Positions 7,630-15,403 are shown, counted from the stretch's first letter. The stretch: 18,474 bases of DNA from Sphingobium sp. (GCF_003248505.1 NZ_QFOA01000069.1:1-18474); one strand, 5' to 3'. Program-made: numbers and translations. Notes: a model not told the origin generated them from the letters alone.

Positions 7630-9402
7630 ATGACACCGAATGACAGCTTCTGTCGCGCCCCGCTTGAGCGCAGACATTTCCTCACCCTGGGCGGAACCCT
7701 TGCCGGAAGCCTGGGCGTCGGCACCTTGTTTCCGGCTTGGGCGCGAAGCGGTACGCCCGGGGTGGTTCATGCCAGCAACGATACCCTTGTTCTGACAGGC
7801 ACTTCCATAGCGCTTCAGGTTGCCGAGAGCCATTTTTCGACCGGCGGGCGCTCTGGTCATGCGGTAACTGTCAACGGCACGTTGCCCGCGCCGCTTCTGC
7901 GTCTGCGGGAAGGCGATACAGTGCGCATCGCTGTCACCAACCGTCTGAAGGAGCAGACGTCGATCCACTGGCATGGGCTGCTGGTACCCTTCCAGATGGA
8001 TGGAGTACCGGGCGTAAGCTTCCCTGGCATCGATCCCGGCGAGACATTCGTCTATGAGTTCCCGCTTACCCATTCCGGCACCTTCTGGTACCACTCGCAC
8101 TCCGGCATGCAGGAGGCGGAAGGGCTGTTCGGACCGATCGTGATCGACCCTGTCGGTGCCGATCTGGTCGCTTGCGATCGCGAGCATGTGCTGCTTCTTT
8201 CGGACTGGAGCCCGATCCATCCGCACGAGCAGATGCGCCGCCTGAAGATGATGGGCGGTTACTTCAACCGGCAGCGCCAGACGCTTGAAGGACTGCTGGC
8301 AGGCAAGGACCAGTCGCTGGCCGACCGCCTTGCCTGGGGAAAGATGCGCATGGACGCGACCGACATCTCGGACGTGACCGGATCGACTTACAGCTTCCTC
8401 GTCAACGGCCACGGTAATGACGAGAACTGGACCGGGCTTTTTTTACCGGGCGAGACAGTGCGTCTGCGCGTCATCAATGCATCTTCGATGACCAATTTCA
8501 ACTTCCGCATTCCCGGCCTGCCGCTGACCGTGGTGGCAGCTGACGGCAATCCCGTGCAACCGGTAGAGATTGACGAGGTGCAGATCGCGATTGCCGAAAC
8601 CTACGACTTCATCGTCCATCCTGGAGCGGTGGAACGCTACGGCATGATCGCAGAGGCCATCGACCGCTCCGGGCTCGTTCGCGCGACACTGGCGCAGCGT
8701 CCGGGGCTTGTCGGTGAAATACCCACGCTGCGGGAGCGTCCGGTCCTCACCATGCGCGACATGGGTATGGCTATGAGCGGCATGGACATGGGCGAGGGCG
8801 GCGTGATCGATCTTAGCAAGCCTGCCAACAGTTCGATGAGCGGCCACTCGATGTCGATGCGCGATCCCTCCCTTGCACCCGGCGTAAAGATGGGCCCGGG
8901 CGTTGCGACTCTTTCGCCGATGCCGGTGGACAGGCTTGCCGACCGCCCGACCGGGTTGGAAACGGTCGATCACCGCGTGCTGACTTATGCGGATTTGCGA
9001 TCGCGTGATGCCAATCCCGATCCGCGTGCGCCGAGCCGCCAGATCGATGTGCACCTGACCGCGGCAATGGAACGGTACATGTGGAGCATGGACGGCAAAG
9101 CGATGTCGGAGAACCCGACTCCGATCCCTTTCCGCTTAGGCGAGCGCGTGCGCGTCAACCTCATCAACGACACGATGATGCCGCATCCGATCCACATCCA
9201 TGGTCACTTCTTCGAACTGGTCAGTGGCGAGCCGGGCCATCGCGCTCGTAAACATACTGTCAACGTGCTGCCGGGCGGCAAGGCCTCCTTCGATATAACC
9301 GCCGACGCCGAGGGCGACTGGGCGTTCCATTGTCACATGCTGCTTCATATGCACGCTGGGATGATGCGCGTTGTCACGGTGCGTCGGGAAGAAGAAGCTT
9401 GA
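7630..9402 (+). CDS. copA: Multicopper oxidase CopA, copper tolerance, Tat-exported
   Basis: A 590-residue three-cupredoxin-domain oxidase. A twin-arginine signal is at residues 14-38 (RRHFLTLGG, then a hydrophobic core ending AWA). The four copper-ligand blocks are intact: HWHG (113-116), WYHSHS (153-158), HPIHIHGHF (519-527) and HCHMLLHMHAGM (567-578), giving the trinuclear centre and the type 1 site. A Met-rich stretch (MRDMGMAMSGMDM, about 375-387) and further Met/His residues to about 410 are the periplasmic copper-binding insert typical of PcoA/CopA. The family oxidises Cu(I) and binds copper in the periplasm. It follows the permease gene by 58 bp and runs into copB with a one-base overlap. 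No copper sensor (copRS or cueR) is visible in the window. Confidence 0.97.
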   Translation: MTPNDSFCRAPLERRHFLTLGGTLAGSLGVGTLFPAWARSGTPGVVHASNDTLVLTGTSIALQVAESHFSTGGRSGHAVTVNGTLPAPLLRLREGDTVRIAVTNRLKEQTSIHWHGLLVPFQMDGVPGVSFPGIDPGETFVYEFPLTHSGTFWYHSHSGMQEAEGLFGPIVIDPVGADLVACDREHVLLLSDWSPIHPHEQMRRLKMMGGYFNRQRQTLEGLLAGKDQSLADRLAWGKMRMDATDISDVTGSTYSFLVNGHGNDENWTGLFLPGETVRLRVINASSMTNFNFRIPGLPLTVVAADGNPVQPVEIDEVQIAIAETYDFIVHPGAVERYGMIAEAIDRSGLVRATLAQRPGLVGEIPTLRERPVLTMRDMGMAMSGMDMGEGGVIDLSKPANSSMSGHSMSMRDPSLAPGVKMGPGVATLSPMPVDRLADRPTGLETVDHRVLTYADLRSRDANPDPRAPSRQIDVHLTAAMERYMWSMDGKAMSENPTPIPFRLGERVRVNLINDTMMPHPIHIHGHFFELVSGEPGHRARKHTVNVLPGGKASFDITADAEGDWAFHCHMLLHMHAGMMRVVTVRREEEA

Positions 9403-10358
9403 TGCCCCGGCTCTTCCCGATCCTTGCCGTCCTGTTGCTCACCGCTTGGCCGCTTACCGTCCAGGGGCAGGAGGCAGACACTCAAGAGCATGGCGAGAGG
9501 GATAAGGGGGCCATGGACCATGCGCAGATGGACATGTCTGGCATGGGGGTGGGCGGGCAAGGCATGCAGGGCATGGATCACTTCCACCATGCCAAGCCCG
9601 TAAGCACTGGTAACGATGAGCCCGGCGATGCTCCGCCGCCGCCGGTGCCGATTGACTTTCCAGCCGAACGGTTTTTCTCGCCCGATCGCATGGCCGCCGC
9701 GCGCGCCGCAATGCTGACGGAGATGACGTTTACCACCTTTGCGCTTCAGGTGGATCAGTTGGAATTTCGTACCGGCAAGAGCGGTGCGGGTTTCGGGTGG
9801 GAAGGTCAGGCTTGGTATGGCGGGGATATCGACCGAGTTATACTCGCCAGCGAGGGAGAGGGGACGTTCGGCGAGAGGGCGGAACGCATTGAGGTCAATG
9901 CCTACTGGCGCCATGCCATCGACCCGTGGTTCAATCTACAACTTGGCATCCGACAGGATTTTCGCCCCGATCCACAGCGTACTTATGCACTGGTGGGTAT
10001 TGAGGGGTTGGCACCTTACTGGTTTGAGTTGCAAGGCCAATTGCTTGTCTCGAACAAAGGCGACCTTCATGCGCGGGGCAAGGCGGCCTATACGCAACGC
10101 ATTACCCAATCTCTCCTGATCGAGCCCGAGGCGGAGGTGGATTTCGCGTTTCAGGACGTACCGGCGCTGAGCATCGAGGCAGGCTTTGAACGCCTCGAAC
10201 TGGGAGCCCGTCTTCGCTACGAGCGTAACCGATCGCTGGCCCCCTATGTGGGCGTCCATTGGGAGCGCAAGCTTGGACCAACGGCCTATCTCGCCCGCGC
10301 CGCGGGGGCGGGTTTGTCCGGTGTGTCGACCGTCTTCGGCGTGCGCGCGATGTTCTGA
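9402..10358 (+). CDS. copB: Copper resistance outer-membrane protein CopB
   Basis: A 318-residue CopB/PcoB-type protein. It has a Sec signal of about 22 residues (MPRLFPILAVLLLTAWPLTV) and then a Met/His-rich copper-binding linker (MDHAQMDMSGMGVGGQGM, with MDHFHH, about 38-63). The CopB domain, about 100-318, has alternating amphipathic strands and ends in VRAMF, with the terminal Phe typical of outer-membrane beta-barrels. The start ATG overlaps the copA stop as TGATG, so translation is coupled; longer upstream starts would overlap copA and lose the signal peptide. It works with CopA in periplasmic and outer-membrane copper sequestration. Adjacent copC/copD are absent. Confidence 0.95.
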   Translation: MPRLFPILAVLLLTAWPLTVQGQEADTQEHGERDKGAMDHAQMDMSGMGVGGQGMQGMDHFHHAKPVSTGNDEPGDAPPPPVPIDFPAERFFSPDRMAAARAAMLTEMTFTTFALQVDQLEFRTGKSGAGFGWEGQAWYGGDIDRVILASEGEGTFGERAERIEVNAYWRHAIDPWFNLQLGIRQDFRPDPQRTYALVGIEGLAPYWFELQGQLLVSNKGDLHARGKAAYTQRITQSLLIEPEAEVDFAFQDVPALSIEAGFERLELGARLRYERNRSLAPYVGVHWERKLGPTAYLARAAGAGLSGVSTVFGVRAMF

Positions 10359-10399
10359 TTTTCCCTGAGCTGCATAATCGGAAAGAGGGTGAAACGCAG

Positions 10400-10571
10400 T
10401 CCTCTTCAGGCAGGCAGTTCACCGCCTTGATTGCCTTTACACCAATTCAGCGTTCAACTGGGGAAAACCAGAGTTTGCAGCATCTCTCGGCAAGGCGACC
10501 GATACCTATACCGATTGCTCGTCGCCGGCGACACCGCACTTATGCCCCGCATCAAGGCTAAGATGGTTTAG
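10400..10571 (+). pseudogene. IS110-family transposase C-terminal relic, frameshifted
   Basis: Reading 10400 onward gives SSSGRQFTALIAFTPIQRST, then GENQSLQ. After a frame change near 10475-10480 it continues SISRQGDRYLYRLLVAGDTA and ends in a stop at 10569-10571. This follows the conserved IS110/IS116 (Transposase_20) C-terminal pattern: SGRQFAAWLGLTPRQ.ST, then ISKQGDRYLRRLLV. No N-terminal RuvC-like domain and no element ends are visible, so it is a decayed fragment. It sits exactly between convergent copB and the thioredoxin-like gene, and its stop codon overlaps the stop of that gene on the other strand. Confidence 0.7.
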
Positions 10572-11086
10572 CCGTCGACCCATTGCGCAAGCCAGTCCGC
10601 CAGTGCCTGCGGCGTCATGTGGCGCGCGTCCGCCAGCGCGAACAGGCGCTCCTTGTTAAGGAGTTTGCCGCTCCGCGCGTCGATGACCAACAGTGCGGGA
10701 ACGCCTTGCAGCTTCTCGACGCCGTAGGCCTGAAATATCTGCTGATTCTTGTTGAATCGTCCCACGTCGACCGTCACCACCTCATAGTGACGTTGTAGAA
10801 AGGCTTTCAACTCCGGCAACTCTAATACGCCCGCCAATATCCGACAATCGGCGCACCAATTCCCGCCCAGGTCAATCAGCAGCCGTTTCCCCTTTGCTTT
10901 TGCACGCGCTTTGGCGGCAGCGACCTGCTTGGGGGCGTCAGCCGTTTCGTCATAGGGGAGCGGCAGCGGCTGTTTGAGACTGTCGAGGCTCGATACGGAC
11001 AGGCGGGGCGCGCGCGCAGCCAAAGCCGGCAGCGGCGCGAGAAGCGATAACAGGACGGAGAGGCGCAAGACTGTGGAAAATGACAT
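10568..11086 (-). CDS. Exported thioredoxin-fold protein
   Basis: A 172-residue protein with a Sec signal (MSFSTVLRLSVLLSLLAPLP, cleavage near ALAA at about 24) and a thioredoxin-like domain at about 50-170. The redox motif is WCADC (Cys 78 and Cys 81), followed by VDVGRFNKN and GVPALLVID, which carries the cis-Pro. The pattern is the thioredoxin_7/DUF255-like branch rather than classic TlpA. It should act in periplasmic thiol-disulfide chemistry. The start at 11086 has GGAG six bases upstream and gives a clean signal peptide; an in-frame ATG at 11134 overlaps the upstream stop (ATGA) but lacks a ribosome site and would put 16 polar residues before the signal. It is the last gene of the desaturase operon. 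Confidence 0.85.
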   Translation of the reverse strand: MSFSTVLRLSVLLSLLAPLPALAARAPRLSVSSLDSLKQPLPLPYDETADAPKQVAAAKARAKAKGKRLLIDLGGNWCADCRILAGVLELPELKAFLQRHYEVVTVDVGRFNKNQQIFQAYGVEKLQGVPALLVIDARSGKLLNKERLFALADARHMTPQALADWLAQWVDG

Positions 11087-11130
11087 CGACGGCTCCGAAA
11101 TGCTGAGGTTTTGAGAAAAGGCGGTTGGCG

Positions 11131-11931
11131 TCATTGCAGGACCGGATAGCCCCTGTCGGCCGCGCGTTGTTCGATCGTACAGATGGCCGTATAGTCTTCC
11201 CAGCCCAGCGCAGAAAAGCCATTGATGCCCAGCGTATCGAAGCTGGCCTGCCCCGCCGGATCCATGCTGGTATGGCGCAGCGCGTCCAATAGCGGCTCGG
11301 CATGGTCGGCTTGGGCCGCTGACAGGATGAACGGCAGGCCGGGCACGGCCTCCGTCCAGGACAGCACGCGAAGGCGGCAGGCCTCTTCTGGCGAGTGCGT
11401 CCGCAAATGGGCCAGTGTAACGCAGTCGATCGCCGCGACGTCAATCGCGCCCGCCAACAGTGCGGCAAAGCTATTGACGTGCGATCCGGTGATCTGCACC
11501 GACGCGAAGAATGGAGCACCATTGGCATGCGGCGCCACCGCGTCACGCAAAAGGTTCATGCCACTGTTCGACCGCCTGTCGTTGATGCCAACGCGCCGCC
11601 CTTTGAGGGCAGGGATATCATCTGCCGCATCGTCCTGACGGACCAGAATGGCGGCGCGATGATAAGGGCCGCTGCATCCTTCTGCGGCATAATGGGGGGT
11701 CGCCAGCAAGGTGACATGACCCCTTAGTTCGCGCATCAGCGGATAGCCACAGGTCTGCGCCAGCAGCAAGTCCGGCGATCGCCACAGCGCATGCAGATCC
11801 ATGTCCCGCGTCAAGTCCGCTGGAACAGCCTGGACGCCGTCGGCCCGAAGATAGTCTGCGATCACGCGCCACATTTCGTCATTGGCTGCATGCAACCAAG
11901 GTAGATCATACATGCCAAGCGACGCGATCAA
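11131..11931 (-). CDS. PhnD-like substrate-binding-fold protein without signal peptide
   Basis: A 266-residue protein of the phosphate/phosphite/phosphonate ABC-transporter binding-protein family (PF12974 style). IASLGMYDLP at the N-terminus, LLLAQTCGYPLM, LKGRRVGINDRRSNSGMNLL (the ligand-loop region) and AGAIDVAAIDCVTLAHL match the pattern of this group. No signal peptide or lipobox is present, and no ABC permease or ATPase for phosphonates lies nearby, so it is probably not a classical importer component. The start is taken as TTG at 11931, overlapping the desaturase stop as TTGA, because it keeps the conserved IAS.(G/P)MYD motif; an ATG at 11913 is the alternative. It is co-transcribed with the desaturase. 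The ligand is unknown. Confidence 0.8.
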   Translation of the reverse strand: MIASLGMYDLPWLHAANDEMWRVIADYLRADGVQAVPADLTRDMDLHALWRSPDLLLAQTCGYPLMRELRGHVTLLATPHYAAEGCSGPYHRAAILVRQDDAADDIPALKGRRVGINDRRSNSGMNLLRDAVAPHANGAPFFASVQITGSHVNSFAALLAGAIDVAAIDCVTLAHLRTHSPEEACRLRVLSWTEAVPGLPFILSAAQADHAEPLLDALRHTSMDPAGQASFDTLGINGFSALGWEDYTAICTIEQRAADRGYPVLQ

Positions 11932-12851
11932 ACCCTATTGCCCTGTCCGCGAAAAGCAGGATGCACAATGCCGTCGTTCGGTGTCCACGCAAAGCGGCGG
12001 ACGACATCGGCGTAGCTTTCATAGACGGGCGCATGTGCAAACAGATGCTCGTGCCGCCGCAGATAAGCAGGCAGACGATACCAAGGCAGATCGGGACGCG
12101 CGTGATGCACCGCATGCAGATTATTGTTGAGGAATAATAGCCCGAACAGGCCACCCCGGCGCACGATCACTGCGCGTCGGCCGGCATCCGCATCGGCCCG
12201 ATGCTCTGCAAAGGAGCGCAGCAAGGTCATCGCCGTGCCCGGATAGATGAAGGCGAGCGCATAGGCGCTGATCGTCAGATGCACATGGTGGAGCCACCAA
12301 AGAACGGGGAAAATTGCGAGCATATGCGGCGCCCAATCTCGCGCCCAGGCCAGCGGATAGCGCCATCCCCGGGCAGCCTCATCGAACAGGAACGTCATGA
12401 TGCGGATAGGGGGACCGAGGGCGAGACGGGCGATCAAGCATCCCTCCGACGTCGCCAAACGCGCTCGCCAACCATGCGCTTGGCTAACATAATGGCTTTC
12501 CGGATCGTCCAGAGGATGTGTGATATGTTCCGCGCGGTGGTGTGCAAGATGCGAGCGACGATAAATGGAAAAGGGCAGCCATAAGGATAAGGAAACCACG
12601 CCCAGCATCCCATTGACCCTATCCGATCCAGTCGGATGCCCGTGAATGATCTCATGTTGCAACGATCCATGCCACGTGACGATCATGCCGCCGATGAGCG
12701 CCAACAGCCAAAAGGGCAAGCTGGCGTGAACCGCCGTGACGAACAACCAGGACGCATAGACGCCAATCACCAGCAACAATGTAGGCCACGAGATATGTGC
12801 GCGTTGTGCGTCAACATCGATGCTGCGACGTGAAGCGAAATCATCAGACAC
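11928..12851 (-). CDS. Membrane fatty-acid desaturase family protein
   Basis: A 307-residue integral membrane di-iron enzyme. The three histidine boxes are present: HEIIHGH (66-72), HLAHHRAEH (101-109) and HAVHH (246-250); an extra His in SFAEHR (217) fits the usual set. Hydrophobic segments flank them (about 24-60, 82-96, 176-210, 233-242). The family introduces double bonds or hydroxyls into acyl chains; carotenoid and ornithine-lipid hydroxylases share the boxes, so the substrate is open. The start is GTG at 12851, with GAGGA nine bases upstream; it is the first gene after the promoter at 12877-12904. The stop overlaps the next start (TTGA), giving tight coupling to the PhnD-like gene. Confidence 0.9.
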   Translation of the reverse strand: MSDDFASRRSIDVDAQRAHISWPTLLLVIGVYASWLFVTAVHASLPFWLLALIGGMIVTWHGSLQHEIIHGHPTGSDRVNGMLGVVSLSLWLPFSIYRRSHLAHHRAEHITHPLDDPESHYVSQAHGWRARLATSEGCLIARLALGPPIRIMTFLFDEAARGWRYPLAWARDWAPHMLAIFPVLWWLHHVHLTISAYALAFIYPGTAMTLLRSFAEHRADADAGRRAVIVRRGGLFGLLFLNNNLHAVHHARPDLPWYRLPAYLRRHEHLFAHAPVYESYADVVRRFAWTPNDGIVHPAFRGQGNRV

Positions 12852-12876
12852 GAGAGCGAATCCTCATCATTCGACC

Positions 12877-12904
12877 ATTATCTATCAAAATGGTAGATAA
12901 TCAA
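12877..12904 (-). promoter_or_regulatory. Promoter and operator of the desaturase operon
   Basis: On the minus strand TTGATT (12904-12899) and GATAAT (12882-12877) are 16 bp apart, a good sigma70-like pair. An inverted repeat with perfect 8-bp arms ATTATCTA (12877-12884) and TAGATAAT (12894-12901) runs from the -35 into the -10; the arms extend to ten with one mismatch. This is the classic position for a dimeric repressor such as a TetR, GntR or MarR type. No gene for such a repressor is recognisable in the window. The leader to the GTG at 12851 would be about 20 bases. Confidence 0.65.
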
Positions 12905-13213
12905 GAAAGATGAAGTTTGGCGTGACGATAGCTGGATTATGTCTTGGCTTCTGTTCGTTTCATTCCGTCCAAAGGCCAGACGCATTCGAGCCGGGCTCAC
13001 TGTCGAGCGGCTGGCGTTATGCCCATCATCCTGCGGAGAATCGCCTCATTTTTGTGGATTGAATAGCTCCTCGCCCGTCATCACCACCGGCTCGCCGGTC
13101 ATAGCTATCGTCGCCGATGACCGGGTTTCTTACTTATCTTTGCCATGAATTGAGTTTATCAGCCTCGATACTTCGAGCAGTCCATTAATGACGATGGCGA
13201 CGGTATGGATCGG
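12905..13213. other. Intergenic region with no supported gene
   Basis: A 69-codon plus-strand frame (12939-13148) has no ribosome site or family resemblance. ACCGGC (13086-13091) and GCCGGT (13094-13099) form a short hairpin, and CTCGA (13164-13168) and TCGAG (13173-13177) another. The second lies downstream of the phosphoesterase stop but lacks a T-run, so it is a weak terminator candidate at best. A minus-strand RRMMGITPAARQ fragment recalls AraC C-termini but is bounded by stops. Confidence 0.5.
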
Positions 13214-14854
13214 TCAAAGGAGAAGCGCGCCGGTGAGATCGCCGGGCGGCGTCCCGCCCGCGGCAATCATCGCGCGTTCACGTTCGACGAGGCCCGGTAG
13301 GGTTTCCAATTCGAACCTGCGCGTGAGAAAGCGGGCGATCGAACCTGTGTCGTAGATGTGGTGGTCGACATGCGCCTTCCTCGCATGGGGCGAGACGATC
13401 AATGCCGGGATGCGTGTGCCCGGCCCCCAGCGATCGCCCTTCGGCGGGGCTACATGATCCCACCAACCGCCATTTTCGTCGAAAGTGATGACCACTAGCA
13501 TCTTCTCCCACTGCGGGGAGCGTCGCAGGGTATCGACAACCACTGCGATGTGACGGTCACCGGCATCGACGTCGGAATAGCCGGCGTGCATGTTGAGGTC
13601 GCCCTGCGGTTTGTAGAAACTTACTGCGGGGAGTTTGCCTTTCTCTGTATCGGCCAGAAACCGGTTGGTGCGTGCCGTGTCACCGGTGCCGCCGTCGCGT
13701 AGGCGACGCGCGCGATCGGCGGTGCCCGGCGCGAAGCACGCGAAATAATTGAAGGGCTGATGGTGCGGCTGAAAGTTGGGACTTGAGGGAAAGTCCCGGC
13801 TGTCGCCACGCCCTTTGAGCGCAGCGTCCCAACCGCCGGCATACCAAGCCCAATCTACCCCCCGCGCGGTCAGACGGTCGCCGATCGTCGCATGCGTTTG
13901 TGGCGGGACAGTAAGCGGGCTCGTCGCCAGCGAATGCCCGGGTCGCTCGGGATCGGGCTGATAGCTTGGCATATAAGGCGGGAGCATAGTGTTTACGGTA
14001 TAGAAATCGGGCGTGATCGTATCGGACATGAACCGCACTGGTCCGTCCATCGCGCTCACCGGGGTGCCCGGTTTTGGGAGTGGGCGCAATTGACCAGCAA
14101 ACTTGGGATCGAACCGAACGATCTTGTCCTTGGCCGGCCCTCTGTCGGCATTGGGGTAGAAGGGCGGTCGCGCGGCGACGAGATACTGGTGGTTGAGGAA
14201 TGAGCCTCCGAACGCGCCCATGAAAAAATTGTCGCACAGCGTGAACTCGCGCGCGATTTGCCACAAGCGCAGGTTCGCGCTGCCGTCTGCGTAGTGTCCC
14301 ATCACCAGCGCGCCGCTGTCGCCCCATGCAACGAAGCCATCGTTCCTGCCGCCGTTGATCTGGAGCTGATTGTTGTAGAAAGCGTGCACGAGGTCGCGGG
14401 TGACAATGCCGTGGGGCAGGGGGGCTCCCTCGGGCGTGAGGAGAGGAAAGGGGCCGTTGGGAAGCTGCGGCAGGTCGCCCGGACCGATCAGGAACTCGCG
14501 GTGCTCGACGATTTGTTTGACCGGCACAAGGCCTTCCCAGATCGGCGGAAGCTGAGGGAGGATCGCGCCATCGCGGTCGCGCTGTCGGGTGCGTTCGGCG
14601 GGCACCTTTTCAAGCGGCTCTGCAAGTCCCGGAAAGCCTGCGAACAGATTGTTGAAACTGCGGTTCTCGGCATAGATCACCACCACCGTGTCGATCGCTT
14701 CACGGAGATTGCTGTCCGCCCTGGCGGATGACGAAGTGGCGAGCGCGGGAGTCTCAGTTACAGTCGCGGCCATGCCGACAGCGGCCAGCCCTGTCAGCAG
14801 CGTGCGGCGGTTGACTTTCGCAATGCGATCGCCGGTTTTGCTCTTGTCGGTCAT
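13214..14854 (-). CDS. Tat-exported phosphoesterase (AcpA / phospholipase C family)
   Basis: A 546-residue protein of the phosphoesterase family (PF04185 style) that includes phosphatidylcholine phospholipases C and acid phosphatase AcpA. The Tat signal is NRRTLLTG (15-22), then a hydrophobic core and ALA. The metal/catalytic motif VVVIYAENRSFNNLFAGFPG (57-76) carries the family E-N pair of the ENxSFD box. HAFYNNQLQINGGRNDGF, LCDNFF, and VITFDENGGWWDHVAPP near the C-terminal third are further family blocks. It should cleave phosphoesters or phospholipid head groups in the periplasm or outside. The single-domain length fits AcpA better than full-length PlcH/N, which have extra C-terminal domains. 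The ATG at 14854 has AGGA just upstream. It stands alone on its strand. Confidence 0.92.
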   Translation of the reverse strand: MTDKSKTGDRIAKVNRRTLLTGLAAVGMAATVTETPALATSSSARADSNLREAIDTVVVIYAENRSFNNLFAGFPGLAEPLEKVPAERTRQRDRDGAILPQLPPIWEGLVPVKQIVEHREFLIGPGDLPQLPNGPFPLLTPEGAPLPHGIVTRDLVHAFYNNQLQINGGRNDGFVAWGDSGALVMGHYADGSANLRLWQIAREFTLCDNFFMGAFGGSFLNHQYLVAARPPFYPNADRGPAKDKIVRFDPKFAGQLRPLPKPGTPVSAMDGPVRFMSDTITPDFYTVNTMLPPYMPSYQPDPERPGHSLATSPLTVPPQTHATIGDRLTARGVDWAWYAGGWDAALKGRGDSRDFPSSPNFQPHHQPFNYFACFAPGTADRARRLRDGGTGDTARTNRFLADTEKGKLPAVSFYKPQGDLNMHAGYSDVDAGDRHIAVVVDTLRRSPQWEKMLVVITFDENGGWWDHVAPPKGDRWGPGTRIPALIVSPHARKAHVDHHIYDTGSIARFLTRRFELETLPGLVERERAMIAAGGTPPGDLTGALLL

Positions 14855-15403
14855 ATATCCTGCTTTCTGTCAGAAGGTTGACGGTCAGGCAGCCTTGCCA
14901 GTCCGCAATGAGAGCGGCGTACCCTTTCGGTGAATATGCGATTGAGCGATGCCTTGATGACCCGAGGTGGCACCGTGATGACATCCGCGTCGATCTTCTC
15001 GCATTCAAGCATGTGCGTGATCTATGCCTCATCGCGTCTCGTCGCACGCAACTGTTGTCTGATCGCACTTGACCGGACTGCGCCAGACAGGCGTTGACAA
15101 TTCGATCCGACGGCTGGTCTTGCCCGCGGATAAGCCAAGCATTGGAATCATTCCTTTGACCTTCTTTAGTGGCTATGCACCAGACCTATTCAGTAGCCGC
15201 ATTGTCCCGCCAACCTGCGACCTCCTGTGGACAGCATAAGGGTAGTGCGAGGCTGCGGCGCTTACTGGGTCAGAATTGGATCAGACGTTATCATAGGATG
15301 TCAGACTGCAACCTTGGCGGGTCATGAGTATCAAGGAACCCATGTTCAGTTTCCCGCATTCATACATGACGCATCGCCGCACGGGACGAGGAAAGGGCTG
15401 GCT
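14855..15403. other. Intergenic region, mostly unassigned
   Basis: This 549-bp stretch separates the divergently transcribed phosphoesterase and lipoprotein genes and must hold both promoters, but I find no pair of boxes with good spacing. TTCTG and CAGAA flank a single base just upstream of the phosphoesterase ATG (about 14867-14877). A TTGACA at 15094-15099 has no matching -10. A possible short gene remnant at 14878-15072 is listed separately. The upstream part of the longer lipoprotein frame (15227-15403) has no signal-peptide logic and is treated as non-coding. Confidence 0.5.
14878..15072 (+). CDS. Possible short ORF or gene remnant, unknown
   Basis: A 64-codon frame whose last 50 residues (FGEYAIERCLDDPRWHRDDI, then RVDLLAFKHVRDLCLIASRR) look protein-like: amphipathic, balanced composition, with D-x-R-W and AFKHVRDL patterns. 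The first dozen codons look less so. I recognise no family. There is no clear ribosome site before the ATG at 14878 or the internal ATG at 14908. It may be the C-terminal scrap of a lost gene. It overlaps no annotated gene. Confidence 0.25.
   Translation: MTVRQPCQSAMRAAYPFGEYAIERCLDDPRWHRDDIRVDLLAFKHVRDLCLIASRRTQLLSDRT

Noticed and set aside
7438..8412. 324-codon minus-strand frame opposite copA
   Set aside because: Crosses the permease-copA boundary antisense to both; no recognisable domain.
8443..9054. 203-codon minus-strand frame in copA
   Set aside because: Antisense shadow of the oxidase; the His-rich look comes from the complement of Met and Val codons.
12952..13080. AraC-like C-terminal scrap on the minus strand (RRMMGITPAARQ)
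   Set aside because: Only about a dozen residues resemble the AraC pattern, bounded by stops in the same frame; too short to call.
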